DNA of 64,000 nucleotides from Limibacter armeniacum. Its GTDB lineage: Bacteria; Bacteroidota; Bacteroidia; Cytophagales; Flammeovirgaceae. A program made the translations under genes and the position numbers. A model generated the notes under the pieces. It did no database searches and had not been told where the DNA came from. It worked only from the letters and a program-made list of their open reading frames with translations. The stretch is taken from positions 62,001 to 126,000 of the forward strand of contig NZ_JBAJNO010000001.1 in the NCBI RefSeq assembly GCF_036880985.1. Direction: 5' to 3'. This document shows positions 35,712 through 45,900 of this stretch, piece by piece (the first letter of the stretch is position 1; each line of letters begins with the position of its first letter).

Positions 35712-38156
35712 ATGAGGAAACTGGTTTTTACATTGGCATTTTGCTTTACTTTTCCTTTCAGTTTGTTAGCCCAACAGGATACACTTTTATCTAAACTTAG
35801 TCTTGCCGATTCCCTCTTAAGCAATGATAGGGATAGTGTTGCCTTTCAACTGCTTAATGAAATCAAACCTCAGGAACATTCTTTTGGAAAGCTGGATAGT
35901 CTCAAATATTTCAAGCTGTATGGTGATTACTATCTTCATGTGAACCAGTACAAGAATGCAGTTGCTTCATATCAGGTTCTATGGGATATCCAATCAAAAA
36001 GTAAAGAAGAAATACTTGTCAAAGCCAGAGGCTTGAATGAGTTAGGCATTTGTTATATGCGGCTTTCTGAAAGGGATTCGGCGAAAAAGTGCCATCATCA
36101 AAGTGTTGAATTGTATAAACAGTATGATGACCTTCAAGGCTTGGCTTTTAATTACAATAACCTTGCGCTTATCTATGATGCATTGGGTGAGTTTGATTCT
36201 GCTGTATATGCACAAAACCAATCCATCCACTATGCTACACTTATTCCTGATTCTGTTGGTATAGGCTTTGGGTATATGGGCCTTGGAATTTTTTACCACA
36301 ATACGAATCATATTGTCAAATCCTTGGAAAACTTCCTGCAGGCTCAACAAATATTTGAAGCGTTAGATGACGAACAAAAAATAAATTACATCCGCTTAAA
36401 CATCTGCAGTATTTATGAGTCTTTGGAAGATCATGATGCCGCTTTATCGGTGACAAGAAAAGCCGTTCAATATTATGAGCAAAAAAATCAACCTTATTGG
36501 ATGGGAAGGGCTTATTTTAATCTTACCAATTCATTCATAAATCTCAATCAGCTGGATAGTGCACTCATTTACATTGATAAAGCTATTCAGAATTACCAAA
36601 AATCAGAGAGGCCAAGGGGACTGGTTCTTTCTTTTCTGGCAAAGGCTAGGATTTTTATAAAAAATAAGGAGCACCAACATGCTATTACTTCTCTTGAAGA
36701 ATCACTCAAACTGAATAATAAGCAGTTTCTCATTGATTATGATAATGCTTATGTGATAATGGTGAATATCTATCTTGAATTGGGAGAGTATGAAAAAGCG
36801 AGAAGCATTGCCGAACAAATGCTTAAGGTATATGATAAACAGATTAAACCAGACAGTAAGGTTACGTACTATAAAGCACTTTACGAAAGTAACAAACGGG
36901 AGGGGAATTCAGCGAAAGCGCTATACTATTTAGAGCAGCAGAAAAACTACACAGACTCAATCGCTAATAATAATCAGGCAAGGGAAATGGCTAAGGTTGA
37001 GTACAACTACAAGCTCGAAAAGGAACAGGAAGTGTTTGAAAATGAAAAGAATGCATTGGGAGTTGAGTTGAAACAGCAACGAACACTTTTCTTCATTTCT
37101 ATGGTGGCTGTTTTGGCATTTATTCTGGTAGCTCTCTTGATATTAAGATTGTATTTTCTCAAAAAGAAGGCACATAACCAGTTACATCAGCTTAATGAGG
37201 AGATAGAGCAACAGTCTGAAGAATTAAAATTGACAAACGATGCATTGGTAAGGTTGGGGAATTTCAAAGAAGCGATGACAGGTATGATTGTCCATGACTT
37301 GAAAAACCCACTGAGTGTAATTCTTGGTACAGAATCGGAAAAGCCATCCACCAAGCAGATGGCAAGACAGATGCTTCAGCTGGTGAACAATATGCTTGAT
37401 GTGCAGAAATTTGAGAATGCTGAAGTTCAACTCAATCTGAAAGACTTTTCGTTGCCAACATTGATAACTGAGACTATTGAGCAAGTTCGTCCTCTGTTAT
37501 CTGAAAAGAATATTACCATTATTCCTTCGGTGAAAGCGTCAATAGGAATTAAGGCAGATCGAGAGATGATATTCCGTGTATTGGTCAACTTACTGACAAA
37601 TGCCATCAAGTTTTCACCTAATAACGGTACCATTGATATAGATGTCACTCAGGTTAAAGGGGGAATAAATGTTTCTATTCAGGATCATGGTGTAGGTATT
37701 AAACAAAGTGAAATTGCTCAAATATTTAATGTCTATAAGCAAGTGGATGCCCGTAAGTCAGGAGGTGTTGCTTCTACTGGAATAGGGTTGGCATTTTGTA
37801 AATTGGCTATAGAAGCTCATAACAGTGTGATTCAGGTTGAGTCTGAAGAGGGGAAAGGAACCCGATTCTCATTTTATTTACCTAAAGCAGATAGTGATGT
37901 TCAGCATGAAGGGGTAAAGGTATTGTATGATGATTTCAAGATTCAGGAAAGTGAAAAAGCAATGATTCTGCAAAAGACCCCACAACTAAAAGCACTTAAG
38001 TTGTATCAGGCATTTGAGATTGAAGAAGTATTATCGGATTTGGAGCAAAATCAATCTTCAGCTATTAGTATATGGTCAAAAGCAGTCTTGGATGCTGCTT
38101 ACGCCAACAACAAGGAGTATTACGATGAGTTGCTGAAAAAAGTAAGTCAAAATTAA
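35712..38156 (+). CDS. TPR-containing sensor histidine kinase
   Basis: An 814-residue membrane kinase. The start at 35712 (MRKLVFTLAFCF) places a signal peptide at the N-terminus; an upstream ATG at 35685 adds nine residues. About residues 25-440 are periplasmic TPR repeats. A transmembrane helix follows (about 458-483), then a coiled coil. The DHp helix has the phosphorylated His in GMIVHDLKNPLSVILG (codon 37293-37295). The ATPase domain has LVNLLTNAIKFSPNNG, IQDHGVGIKQSEIAQIF and STGIGLAFCKLA. A C-terminal tail of about 75 residues (ending KKVSQN) is shared with the next kinase. The paralogue follows at 38337. Signal unknown. Confidence 0.92.
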   Translation: MRKLVFTLAFCFTFPFSLLAQQDTLLSKLSLADSLLSNDRDSVAFQLLNEIKPQEHSFGKLDSLKYFKLYGDYYLHVNQYKNAVASYQVLWDIQSKSKEEILVKARGLNELGICYMRLSERDSAKKCHHQSVELYKQYDDLQGLAFNYNNLALIYDALGEFDSAVYAQNQSIHYATLIPDSVGIGFGYMGLGIFYHNTNHIVKSLENFLQAQQIFEALDDEQKINYIRLNICSIYESLEDHDAALSVTRKAVQYYEQKNQPYWMGRAYFNLTNSFINLNQLDSALIYIDKAIQNYQKSERPRGLVLSFLAKARIFIKNKEHQHAITSLEESLKLNNKQFLIDYDNAYVIMVNIYLELGEYEKARSIAEQMLKVYDKQIKPDSKVTYYKALYESNKREGNSAKALYYLEQQKNYTDSIANNNQAREMAKVEYNYKLEKEQEVFENEKNALGVELKQQRTLFFISMVAVLAFILVALLILRLYFLKKKAHNQLHQLNEEIEQQSEELKLTNDALVRLGNFKEAMTGMIVHDLKNPLSVILGTESEKPSTKQMARQMLQLVNNMLDVQKFENAEVQLNLKDFSLPTLITETIEQVRPLLSEKNITIIPSVKASIGIKADREMIFRVLVNLLTNAIKFSPNNGTIDIDVTQVKGGINVSIQDHGVGIKQSEIAQIFNVYKQVDARKSGGVASTGIGLAFCKLAIEAHNSVIQVESEEGKGTRFSFYLPKADSDVQHEGVKVLYDDFKIQESEKAMILQKTPQLKALKLYQAFEIEEVLSDLEQNQSSAISIWSKAVLDAAYANNKEYYDELLKKVSQN

Positions 38157-38187
38157 TGTCATTCAAGTAGGTTAGGTATAGCATAGA

Positions 38188-38199
38188 TAGACAAAGTGT
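38188..38199. promoter_or_regulatory. TAGACAAAG-type site upstream of the second kinase
   Basis: TAGACAAAGTGT is the reverse complement of ACACTTTGTCTA. It matches, with one substitution, the core of the two direct repeats (ACGCTTTGTCTACGC) upstream of the giant surface protein gene. It lies 138 bp before the second kinase start. A shared response-regulator site is inferred. Confidence 0.35.
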
Positions 38200-38336
38200 A
38201 GACAGTCTGATAGATCGCCTTCATATTTTAACCTAAGCTTTCTACTTTTATAGCATGTAATAAGATAATTGTATTTCTATAGCCTTGGTATTCAGGTGAT
38301 TTTTTAATAATAAGACTAGGTTTCTAATCGACTATT

Positions 38337-40535
38337 ATGATTCGTATTATACTTTTTGTTACTTTTTTAGTAAGTGTTTTCTCTTTCCATTCTTCTGCTC
38401 AAACATTTGGTAAACCTCAAAATATCAGTCATGTATTAGAACTGATCGATCAGAAATATTTTGATGAAAATTCTGAACTTGACAGTTTAGTAAAGGTAGT
38501 GGAAACGGAGCTAGAAACGAGTTCGACTCAACTAAAGCCTTTATATCAGCTAGGGCTAGGCACTTATTTATTGCGACATACCCAAGAACATAAACAGGCG
38601 AAAGAACTGCTCTTAAGTTCGTACAATCACAAAGACAATTTGCCAGATAGCTTGAAGCAATACGAATACGAGATGCTTGACAATCTCGGATTGGTATATA
38701 TGAAGCTGATTAATCATGACTCAACGAAATGGGCATACGAGCAAGCTTTAAAATACCTAGATCCAGAAAAGGAGAAATCAAGGATGGCAGTTCTGTATAT
38801 TAAGCTTGGTGGCTTGGCTATGGACGGGTTTCAAAACATGGAGCTTAGTAAGGAGTTTTATCAGAAAGCTGCCAAACTTAGACCTTTTTGCTCAGGTTCT
38901 GATACACTGTTGGTGGATTGGCACATTGCTTTAGGGTTCGGTAGGTATCATTTCAATAAACAGAATCTTGACTCATCTGAAATCTATTTTGAAGATCTTC
39001 TACAGACAGCCCAAAAAATGCCAATAACCCAGAATAAGGATTATGTAGAAAGTATGGGGTATTCGTATTTGGCCAATATTGCCTTTGACCAAGGAAAATA
39101 TAATGAGGCTTTAAAATATGATCTTCTTTCCCTAGAGCTTGAACTAAGAAATAGCAGCCCTCTTAATCTGATAGCTTCCTATAACAATTTGGGAGATGAC
39201 TATATGCTGATCAATAAACAAGACTCCGCTTTTTATTATTATCAGCTAGCACTCAATCTATCGGAGGAATACCAATCAGCTGATAGAAAGATTGAAGTTC
39301 TTAACAACTTACATGAGTTCTATGCTAAAGTAGGAAAGACTAAAAAAGCCTATGAAACGCTTCTGGAAAAAAATGAAATCGAGGACACCCTTCGCTTGCA
39401 TAGAAATAATTTGAAATACAATGAGCTGTTGAGGCAGTATGAAGCTGAAAAACAAGAAAAAGAAATTCAAGATCAAAAAGATCAAATTGATCTACTGACG
39501 GCTCGTGAGCAACTTTCTAGTTTAAGACTTACTATTCTGATAGTAGTAGTGGTTGCGGTATTGCTATTAGGCTTTCTTTATGCAAGGTACCGTTTGGCGA
39601 TTAAAGAGAGAAAAGCGAGGGAGTTGGAAGTTATAGGCCGTTTCAAAGAGTCCATGACAGGTATGATCGCCCATGACCTAAAAAATCCATTGAGTGTGAT
39701 ATTGGGGATGGAAAGTGAAAAGCCATCCACCAAACAGATGGCAAAGCAAATGTTGCAACTAGTCAACAATATGCTGGATGTACAGAAATTTGAAAATGCA
39801 GAAGTTCAGCTCAATCTGGAAGATTTCTCATTGACTGCTCTGGTTTCGGAAGTAATAGAGCAAGTTCGCCCGTTATTGTCCGAAAAAAATGTAACTATTA
39901 TTCCGAAGGTGGAGTCCGCAGTAGGCGTTCGAGCAGACCGAGAAATGATTTTTCGAGTACTAGTCAATTTCCTAACCAATGCCATAAAGTTTTCGCCTAA
40001 TAATAGTACCATTGAAATCGAAGTAGTACAAGTGGAAAAGAAGGTAGAAATCTCTATTCATGATTATGGTACTGGAATAGAAAAGTCTAAAGTTGCGGAG
40101 ATTTTTAATGCCTATACACAAGTAGATGCTCGAAAGTCAGGAGGTGTGGCTTCTACAGGCTTGGGACTTTCCTTTTGTAAGTTGGCTGTCGAAGCTCACG
40201 GCAGTACTATTCTCGTCGACTCTGAGTTGGGGAAGGGAACAAGCTTTACCTTTTCGTTGCCAGAGTCGGAAGAAATAGTCGATCATGAAAAGCTGACAGA
40301 ATCATACAATGAGTTTTTAGTTACCGAAATGGAGAAAGGTTGGATACAAGATAAGCTTCCACAGCTCAAAGCACTGAAACTGTATCAAGCCTTTGAGATC
40401 GAAGAGGTGTTAGAAGATTTGGAGCAGCATAAATCGGCTACTATTGATCGATGGAGCAAAGAGGTGCTGGATGCAGCATATGCAAACAATAGGGAGCATT
40501 ATGATGAGTTGCTTCGAAAAGTGAGTCAAAATTAG
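38337..40535 (+). CDS. TPR-containing sensor histidine kinase (paralogue)
   Basis: A 732-residue kinase with a signal peptide (ending SSAQ), periplasmic TPR repeats to about residue 370, a coiled coil, and a transmembrane helix (about 397-420). The DHp His is at residue 446 (GMIAHDLKNPLSVILGMESEKPSTKQM). The ATPase motifs read LVNFLTNAIKFSPNNS, IHDYGTGIEKSKVAEIF and STGLGLSFCKLA. From the DHp helix to the end it is very similar to the preceding kinase, including the C-terminal tail ending RKVSQN, while the TPR sensor regions differ strongly. This is a tandem duplication with diverged input. It converges on a response regulator gene. Confidence 0.93.
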   Translation: MIRIILFVTFLVSVFSFHSSAQTFGKPQNISHVLELIDQKYFDENSELDSLVKVVETELETSSTQLKPLYQLGLGTYLLRHTQEHKQAKELLLSSYNHKDNLPDSLKQYEYEMLDNLGLVYMKLINHDSTKWAYEQALKYLDPEKEKSRMAVLYIKLGGLAMDGFQNMELSKEFYQKAAKLRPFCSGSDTLLVDWHIALGFGRYHFNKQNLDSSEIYFEDLLQTAQKMPITQNKDYVESMGYSYLANIAFDQGKYNEALKYDLLSLELELRNSSPLNLIASYNNLGDDYMLINKQDSAFYYYQLALNLSEEYQSADRKIEVLNNLHEFYAKVGKTKKAYETLLEKNEIEDTLRLHRNNLKYNELLRQYEAEKQEKEIQDQKDQIDLLTAREQLSSLRLTILIVVVVAVLLLGFLYARYRLAIKERKARELEVIGRFKESMTGMIAHDLKNPLSVILGMESEKPSTKQMAKQMLQLVNNMLDVQKFENAEVQLNLEDFSLTALVSEVIEQVRPLLSEKNVTIIPKVESAVGVRADREMIFRVLVNFLTNAIKFSPNNSTIEIEVVQVEKKVEISIHDYGTGIEKSKVAEIFNAYTQVDARKSGGVASTGLGLSFCKLAVEAHGSTILVDSELGKGTSFTFSLPESEEIVDHEKLTESYNEFLVTEMEKGWIQDKLPQLKALKLYQAFEIEEVLEDLEQHKSATIDRWSKEVLDAAYANNREHYDELLRKVSQN

Positions 40536-40582
40536 GATTAGCTGAGTGAATATTACTTAGGATACTAAGCTTTGTAAATATA

Positions 40583-40616
40583 AAAGCCTTCTCTTTTCGA
40601 TAGAAGGCTTTATTCG
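40583..40616. terminator. Bidirectional terminator between kinase and response regulator genes
   Basis: A 10-bp perfect stem (40583-40592 with 40602-40611) encloses a 9-nt loop and lies between convergent stop codons, with A- and T-rich flanks. Confidence 0.8.
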
Positions 40617-40651
40617 TTTCAAATTTGAAGAATACTCTCTTGAGGTGAAAA

Positions 40652-41509
40652 TTAAAGGTCCATAATTTCTACCCTTAAGTTGGCTTCTTCATCAAGCCCC
40701 ATTTTTTTCTTTAGCCTGAACAGTGCTGTACGTGTACTGGCAGGTGTAATGTTGAGTAGCTGTGCGATCTGTTTGTTGTCCATTCCCAGTTTTAGATAGG
40801 CGCAGAGTTTCAAGTCTTTATGAGAAAGGTCTCCGCACTTATCAGTAATGGCATTGAAAAAGTCAGGATGCACTTCATCAAAATGCATTTTGAAGGTGTC
40901 CCAGCTGCTGTCAATATCAATATGGTTGTAAACTCTTTTTCGGAGTGCTTTGAGTTCCAACCCAATATCCTCTTTAGGATTGTCAATTTTCCTTTCCAGT
41001 TCTTGCAGGCTAGTATGAAAATCCTGCAACAAGCCGTTCTTTTCCACTATCAGCATGGAAGTTGTACTAAGTTTCCGGTTTTTCAGCTCTATCTCACTTC
41101 TAAGTAATTCCTTGATGGCTTCGTGTTGTTCACGGATTCTAAGAGCAGTATTGATTCTTGCAATCAGTTCGACAAAATCAATCGGTTTACGAACATAATC
41201 TACAGCTCCTGCTTCCAGAGCAAGGCGCAAGTCATCTGAGTTAGTCATTTGTCCTGTGGCAATGATTACTGGAATCTCGTGCGTTTTTTCTGACAACTTG
41301 AGGCGCCTTGTCGCTTCAATACCATTCATAACAGGCATGTCCCAATCCATCAGGATAACATCAGGCAATTCTTCTTCTGCTACCTGACAGCCAATCTCTC
41401 CATTTCCAGCATTGATTACGGTGTAATTCCCTGATTTACTTAGCTCATTGGCAATTAGCCGAATAATCTCCCGCTGGTCATCAACAATAAGGATAGTTTT
41501 TTTATTCAT
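40652..41509 (-). CDS. Response regulator with REC domain and LuxR-like C-terminal HTH
   Basis: A 285-residue regulator starting at ATG 41509 (MNKKTILIVDDQ). An in-frame start at 41563 adds 18 residues that are not REC-like. The REC domain (1-125) has the acidic pair D10-D11, the phosphoacceptor Asp55 in VILMDWDMPVMNG, and the conserved Lys in VRKPIDF. A coiled coil (about 125-185) leads to a helical segment and a C-terminal HTH (DLSHKDLKLCAYLKLGMDNKQIAQLLNITPASTRTALFRLKKKMGL) of the LuxR-like kind. It converges on the two TPR kinases and is their likely partner. GCTTTGTC lies just before its start (about 41519-41526) and matches the repeats upstream of the giant protein gene. Confidence 0.9.
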   Translation of the reverse strand: MNKKTILIVDDQREIIRLIANELSKSGNYTVINAGNGEIGCQVAEEELPDVILMDWDMPVMNGIEATRRLKLSEKTHEIPVIIATGQMTNSDDLRLALEAGAVDYVRKPIDFVELIARINTALRIREQHEAIKELLRSEIELKNRKLSTTSMLIVEKNGLLQDFHTSLQELERKIDNPKEDIGLELKALRKRVYNHIDIDSSWDTFKMHFDEVHPDFFNAITDKCGDLSHKDLKLCAYLKLGMDNKQIAQLLNITPASTRTALFRLKKKMGLDEEANLRVEIMDL

Positions 41510-41905
41510 AAGTATGCTTTGTCGCTTTGATGCAAAGGTAATGTTATGAATAAATGTAAACAATCACATCTGCTTCATACTTTATTGAAGCTCCTTTTCG
41601 GGTCTTTTTCAATGATTGGCGGAGGGGAATATAGTTTGGTGATAATCGGATTTGATAGACAGTTGTCTCAACATTGATTTGTGAAAGGTTGTTTATATAA
41701 CATGGTGTAGTATTGGAATCGGAATACTTTTTTTCTCAAATATACTATAGTCTTCATTGCTTGTAACGCTTTGTCTACGCTCCTCCTCTAGGTTGTTGAC
41801 GCTTTGTCTACGCATGTTTTAAGGTATTTAACACTCATCATCAGACCTTTGTAAAGTGGTGGAATTGAACACCTACCAGAAAATTGAAAACTAAAACAAT
41901 TGAGA
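41510..41905. other. Divergent promoter region, 396 bp
   Basis: The region lies between the response regulator (minus) and the giant secreted protein gene (plus). It has no gene. It holds the 15-bp direct repeats at 41766-41780 and 41799-41813. A related GCTTTGTC lies next to the regulator start. Confidence 0.5.
41766..41813 (+). promoter_or_regulatory. Two 15-bp direct repeats, candidate response-regulator sites
   Basis: ACGCTTTGTCTACGC occurs twice, at 41766-41780 and 41799-41813. The start-to-start spacing is 33 bp, about three helical turns, so both copies lie on the same DNA face. They lie 93-140 bp upstream of the giant protein ATG. Tandem direct repeats in phase are typical of response-regulator binding, and the adjacent regulator is the best candidate. 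Confidence 0.55.
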
Positions 41906-42859
41906 ATGTTGACAACACTTTTACAACATGTCTGTAGCAGCATTTGGCGATTCCTCGCTGTTTTTTTGCTACTGATTCCTGTTCTAGTACAGGCGCAACA
42001 AAGCGAGATTGAGCCTAACAACAGCGTCAGTAGTGCGCTGTCATCAGCCAACCGCTATTATACAGAGAACCATATTACGGGCTCTGTCACCAGTACAGAT
42101 TCGGATTTCTGGATTATCTCCCGTAGTGGTATGGAGACCTACCAGGGGCTGATTTATTACGCTACGGAAATTTTCACGAACAGTCCGAATATTGAGATAC
42201 TTGTTCATCAGTATGAGGGTACGTGGGGAAGTGGCACTTCGAATACTTACAATCTCGAAGAGCTAAAGAATAGCTGGGGATGTACAGATCAGTGTCCGTT
42301 ATTACTGGACTATCATATAGAGGGAAAGGATTATCACTATGCCTTTGAGATCAAAACGACTTCAACCTCGGCGCAAAGTTATGACCTAAACCTGTATGGG
42401 CACACTTATACGGATACAACCCCTTACACTAATGAATGGTGGATGATTAATCCTCCCACTACAGCGGTATCGAGTATCGCAATAAGTGAGAATGTAGCGA
42501 ACCTGGATCTGACTTCTTTTACAGCGATAAGTGATACCGTTAGTTATGTGGTAAAGATGAATACTTCTAACTCCTTTGCTAATCTGGAGAGCGGTTTTAC
42601 AACGCTTACGGGAAGTACTGACTATGTAGGTGGAGAGCAAGTGGTTTATGTAGGTAACAATGCCACACCAAACTTAACGATTACAGGTCTTTCGGAGAAT
42701 ACCACTTATTACTTTAAGGTATATCCTTATAGTAACCTTCATGGTTATCTGCAATACAATAATAGTGGAACGGTAGTAAGCAAGAAGACTTGTGGTGCTC
42801 TTCCTGGGCAGCTTCCAATGTTCAGGTGGAAAACTACAGTTCATCTGAGATTACCTTGA
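41906..42859 (+). CDS. Giant secreted repeat protein, N-terminal fragment (frameshifted)
   Basis: This is the N-terminal 317 residues of a protein that continues in other frames to 53543. The start is ATG 41906; a TTG at 41900 is less likely. A signal peptide ends at VQAQ. It is followed by EIEPNNSVSSA, typical of pre-peptidase-like domains, a beta-sandwich to about residue 185, and the first fibronectin-III-like repeat (LTITGLSENTTYYFKVYPYS). The frame runs off at CGALPG, where the GGG run at about 42818-42820 would restore the frame if it were GGGG. The last 13 residues of this reading are therefore out of frame. It reads as one gene with the next two segments. Confidence 0.75.
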   Translation: MLTTLLQHVCSSIWRFLAVFLLLIPVLVQAQQSEIEPNNSVSSALSSANRYYTENHITGSVTSTDSDFWIISRSGMETYQGLIYYATEIFTNSPNIEILVHQYEGTWGSGTSNTYNLEELKNSWGCTDQCPLLLDYHIEGKDYHYAFEIKTTSTSAQSYDLNLYGHTYTDTTPYTNEWWMINPPTTAVSSIAISENVANLDLTSFTAISDTVSYVVKMNTSNSFANLESGFTTLTGSTDYVGGEQVVYVGNNATPNLTITGLSENTTYYFKVYPYSNLHGYLQYNNSGTVVSKKTCGALPGQLPMFRWKTTVHLRLP

Positions 42860-42981
42860 AGCAGTTTAATGCAGCAAGTAGTGCAGATGGATACGTGGTG
42901 ATGATGAATACAGAGGACAGTTTCACGGCTCTTGAGAGTGGAAGTACGCCAGCACAACTTATTCAACGGCTGGACAGGTAG
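42814..42981 (+). other. Middle segment of the giant gene in a second frame
   Basis: After the first apparent one-base deletion, homology continues in another frame: SNVQVENYSSSEITLKQF, then ADGYVVMMNTEDSFTALESG. This is the second fibronectin-III-like repeat. The frame fails again after ESGSTPAQ. An extra C in the CC run near 42952 would restore a Thr-Pro-Ser-Thr reading that joins the long third frame (YSTAGQVVYVGNS). Confidence 0.7.
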
Positions 42982-45900
42982 TGTATGTAGGCAACTCAAC
43001 ATCTCCAAATATTAGGGTAAGTGGGTTAAGCGAGATGACGCAGTATTACTTCAAGGTATATGCCTATAAATCTTGTGGTGGTTACTATTGGTTTGAGCAG
43101 ACAGGTGCAGGAGGAAATACAACAACTTGCGGAACGCCTTCTCCCAATACTGATATTTACGTTTATCCTCATCTTTTGAAGGATACGTCTTTTACATTCG
43201 CGACACATTTTGGTTTTACACCTAATGGTGACGGTCATGTGGTAAAGATCAATACAGTAAACAGCTTTACGGATTTGAATGCGACAGATAGCGCCTTGCC
43301 TTCTGCTAATAGCGTTTATAGCGGTAGAGGAGAACAAGTGGTACTGGCTGGTAACAATGCTACTTTAGAAGTGACAGGGTTGTCACCGTTCACCACGTAC
43401 TACATCAAGGCGTATGCTTATAAGAGTTGTGGGGATGGGACGTATTACTTTGAGAATACAGGTTTTACAACATCAACGACAACATGTGGTTTTGATGCAG
43501 GGCTAGCTTCCGGAGCGGTTTTTGGCAATGTGACAGATAGCAACCTTGAGCTGAAATCATTCTCAGCACCAACAACCGGAAGTGTAACGGGGTATATCAT
43601 CAAGATGAATACCACTAAGAGCTTTACGCCCATCAGCGAGAGTACTGATCCACTTCCTACAGCGAGTACCGCTTATGCAGGTGGTGAGCAGGTGATTTAC
43701 GCAGGTACTTCTACGATTCCAAATCTGACGGTTACAGGACTTTCAGCAAACTCCACCTATCACTTTACGGTGTATGGGTATAGCAATTGTGGGGGATCGA
43801 ATTATACATTCTATCAGCAGGAGGGCTATTACTTTGTAAAGTATAATGGCAGTAATCCTGAGCCTACCTTGGTTTTCAATGACCTGACCAAAGAATATGG
43901 TACGGGCAGCTTTGACTTATCCGCTACTTCCAATTCCAATGGTAATATCACTTACCAGATTGTTAGCGATTCAGGGGGAGGAACTTCCTTGAGCGGAACG
44001 AACAATAAGACGGTGACCTTGGGTAACGTAGGTAGTGTAGTGATTGAAGCGACTCAGGAACCGGACGGCAGCTATGCTTCTACGACAAAGCGTATAACGC
44101 TAACGATTGAGAAGCAAGCACCGACGATTAATTTTGAAAACGCAGTGGTAAGTATTAGTGAATCGACTTATTCTCTTTCTGCAGGAAGCGATTCTGATGG
44201 TACAATTACTTATAGTATCGTAGGCGCTAACAATGGACATTCGATTACTGGAAGTACACTAAATGTAACGGGTACTGCCGGAACAATTACGGTACGCGCC
44301 TCTGTAGCAGCAGGCACCAACCACAAGGCGGATTATGCGGAAGCTTTGGTAACCGTAGCCGATGTGACTACCACATTTATCCATAACGGAGTAGACCAGA
44401 TTTACCAGATCAATGCAGATGGTACTACTACGAGTCTGGGAACGCTTTCCGGAGGAGATTATGTACGTGCTGGTATGGTGAAAGTCGGAAACAAGCTGTG
44501 GACTGTGGAAGTGACTCACTCAACAGATTATTACGGTCGTATCTATTATTATGATAAGACTGACGGAACCGTAACGGTTGCCTATAATTTTAATGGAGCT
44601 CAGGGACCTTACCCTTGTGGATTAACGCTGTACAATGGTAAGTTATGGGGATTTTCATATTTTAACTCAAATAATAGAAGCGGTATTTTTAGTATAGATC
44701 CTACCGATAATACCTATACGTATGAATATGAGATTCCAGAAACTGTCGTACCAGGATTCACTATAACGGCGCTAACCGTTGTTGGTGATGCATTATATGG
44801 GGTTTCAAACCAGGGAGGTGCTAATAGTAAAGGAACAATCTTTAAATATACTCCTGCTACAGATACTTTTGAGGTAGTATATAATTTTGTCAATACACCA
44901 ATAGCGGAAGAGTTAAGTTATATCAATGGAAAATTGTGGGGAGGAAGTTATGACGGAACGAATCATTATATATACTCGATCACGCCAGGATTAACGGATA
45001 TCCAAAACTATACGCTTGATGCAGCGTGTGCTTCCCCTCGTCTATTGACCAATGTTGAAGGTGTAGTGTATGGCGTGGCTTCTGGAGATAACGGAACTAA
45101 TTCTTATGGTGCTGTTTTCAAGATCAACACTGATGGGAGCGGTTTTACGAAACTAAAAGTATTTTCTGATTCAGGAGCAGAACATACTCCGGACGGAGGA
45201 TTACTATATTCTGGAGGAAAGCTATATGGTACTACAACGAAGGGAGGAGCTCTAGGCAAAGGTGTTTTCTTCAGTATAGATACAGATGGGAGCAATTACG
45301 CTGTAGTAGCAGACTTACCTTCATCGATGTCAAATGTCTTTATCCAGAATGGAAAAGTATTGACGGATGTGGTGGCGAATGTAAAGCAGAATGCAGTTAT
45401 CTCTTACAGCAACCAGACGATGAATTATCTGGATACGCTGACTTTTGCCCCGGAATATACTAATGAAACCGTAAGCTATGAGATCATCAGTGATCCAAAT
45501 GGTACCAATTCTGAAATTATTGGAGATCAGTTGATCGCTAAAGGAGCAGGAACGGTAACAGTACGTATCACAGCGGTGGCTGACGATGTTTTCAATGCTG
45601 GAACGTTGGATTTTACGGTAACCATTAATCAACTGACACCAAGCATTCAGGTAAGTGATTTGGCGAAAGTTTATAGAGGTGCAGATGTGAGTTTGTCAGC
45701 AACTTCTGTGGCTACAGGGGCTTTCTCTTACCAACTGCTAACAAACAATACAGGAAGTGCGATCTCTGGAAATACCCTGACATTGGGTATACCGGGAGAA
45801 GACATTATCCGTGTAACACAGGCGGCAGATGTCAATTATAAGTCGACTTATGCTGATTTCAGATTGACCATCTCCGAAGCACAGGTGAGCACTTGGAATA

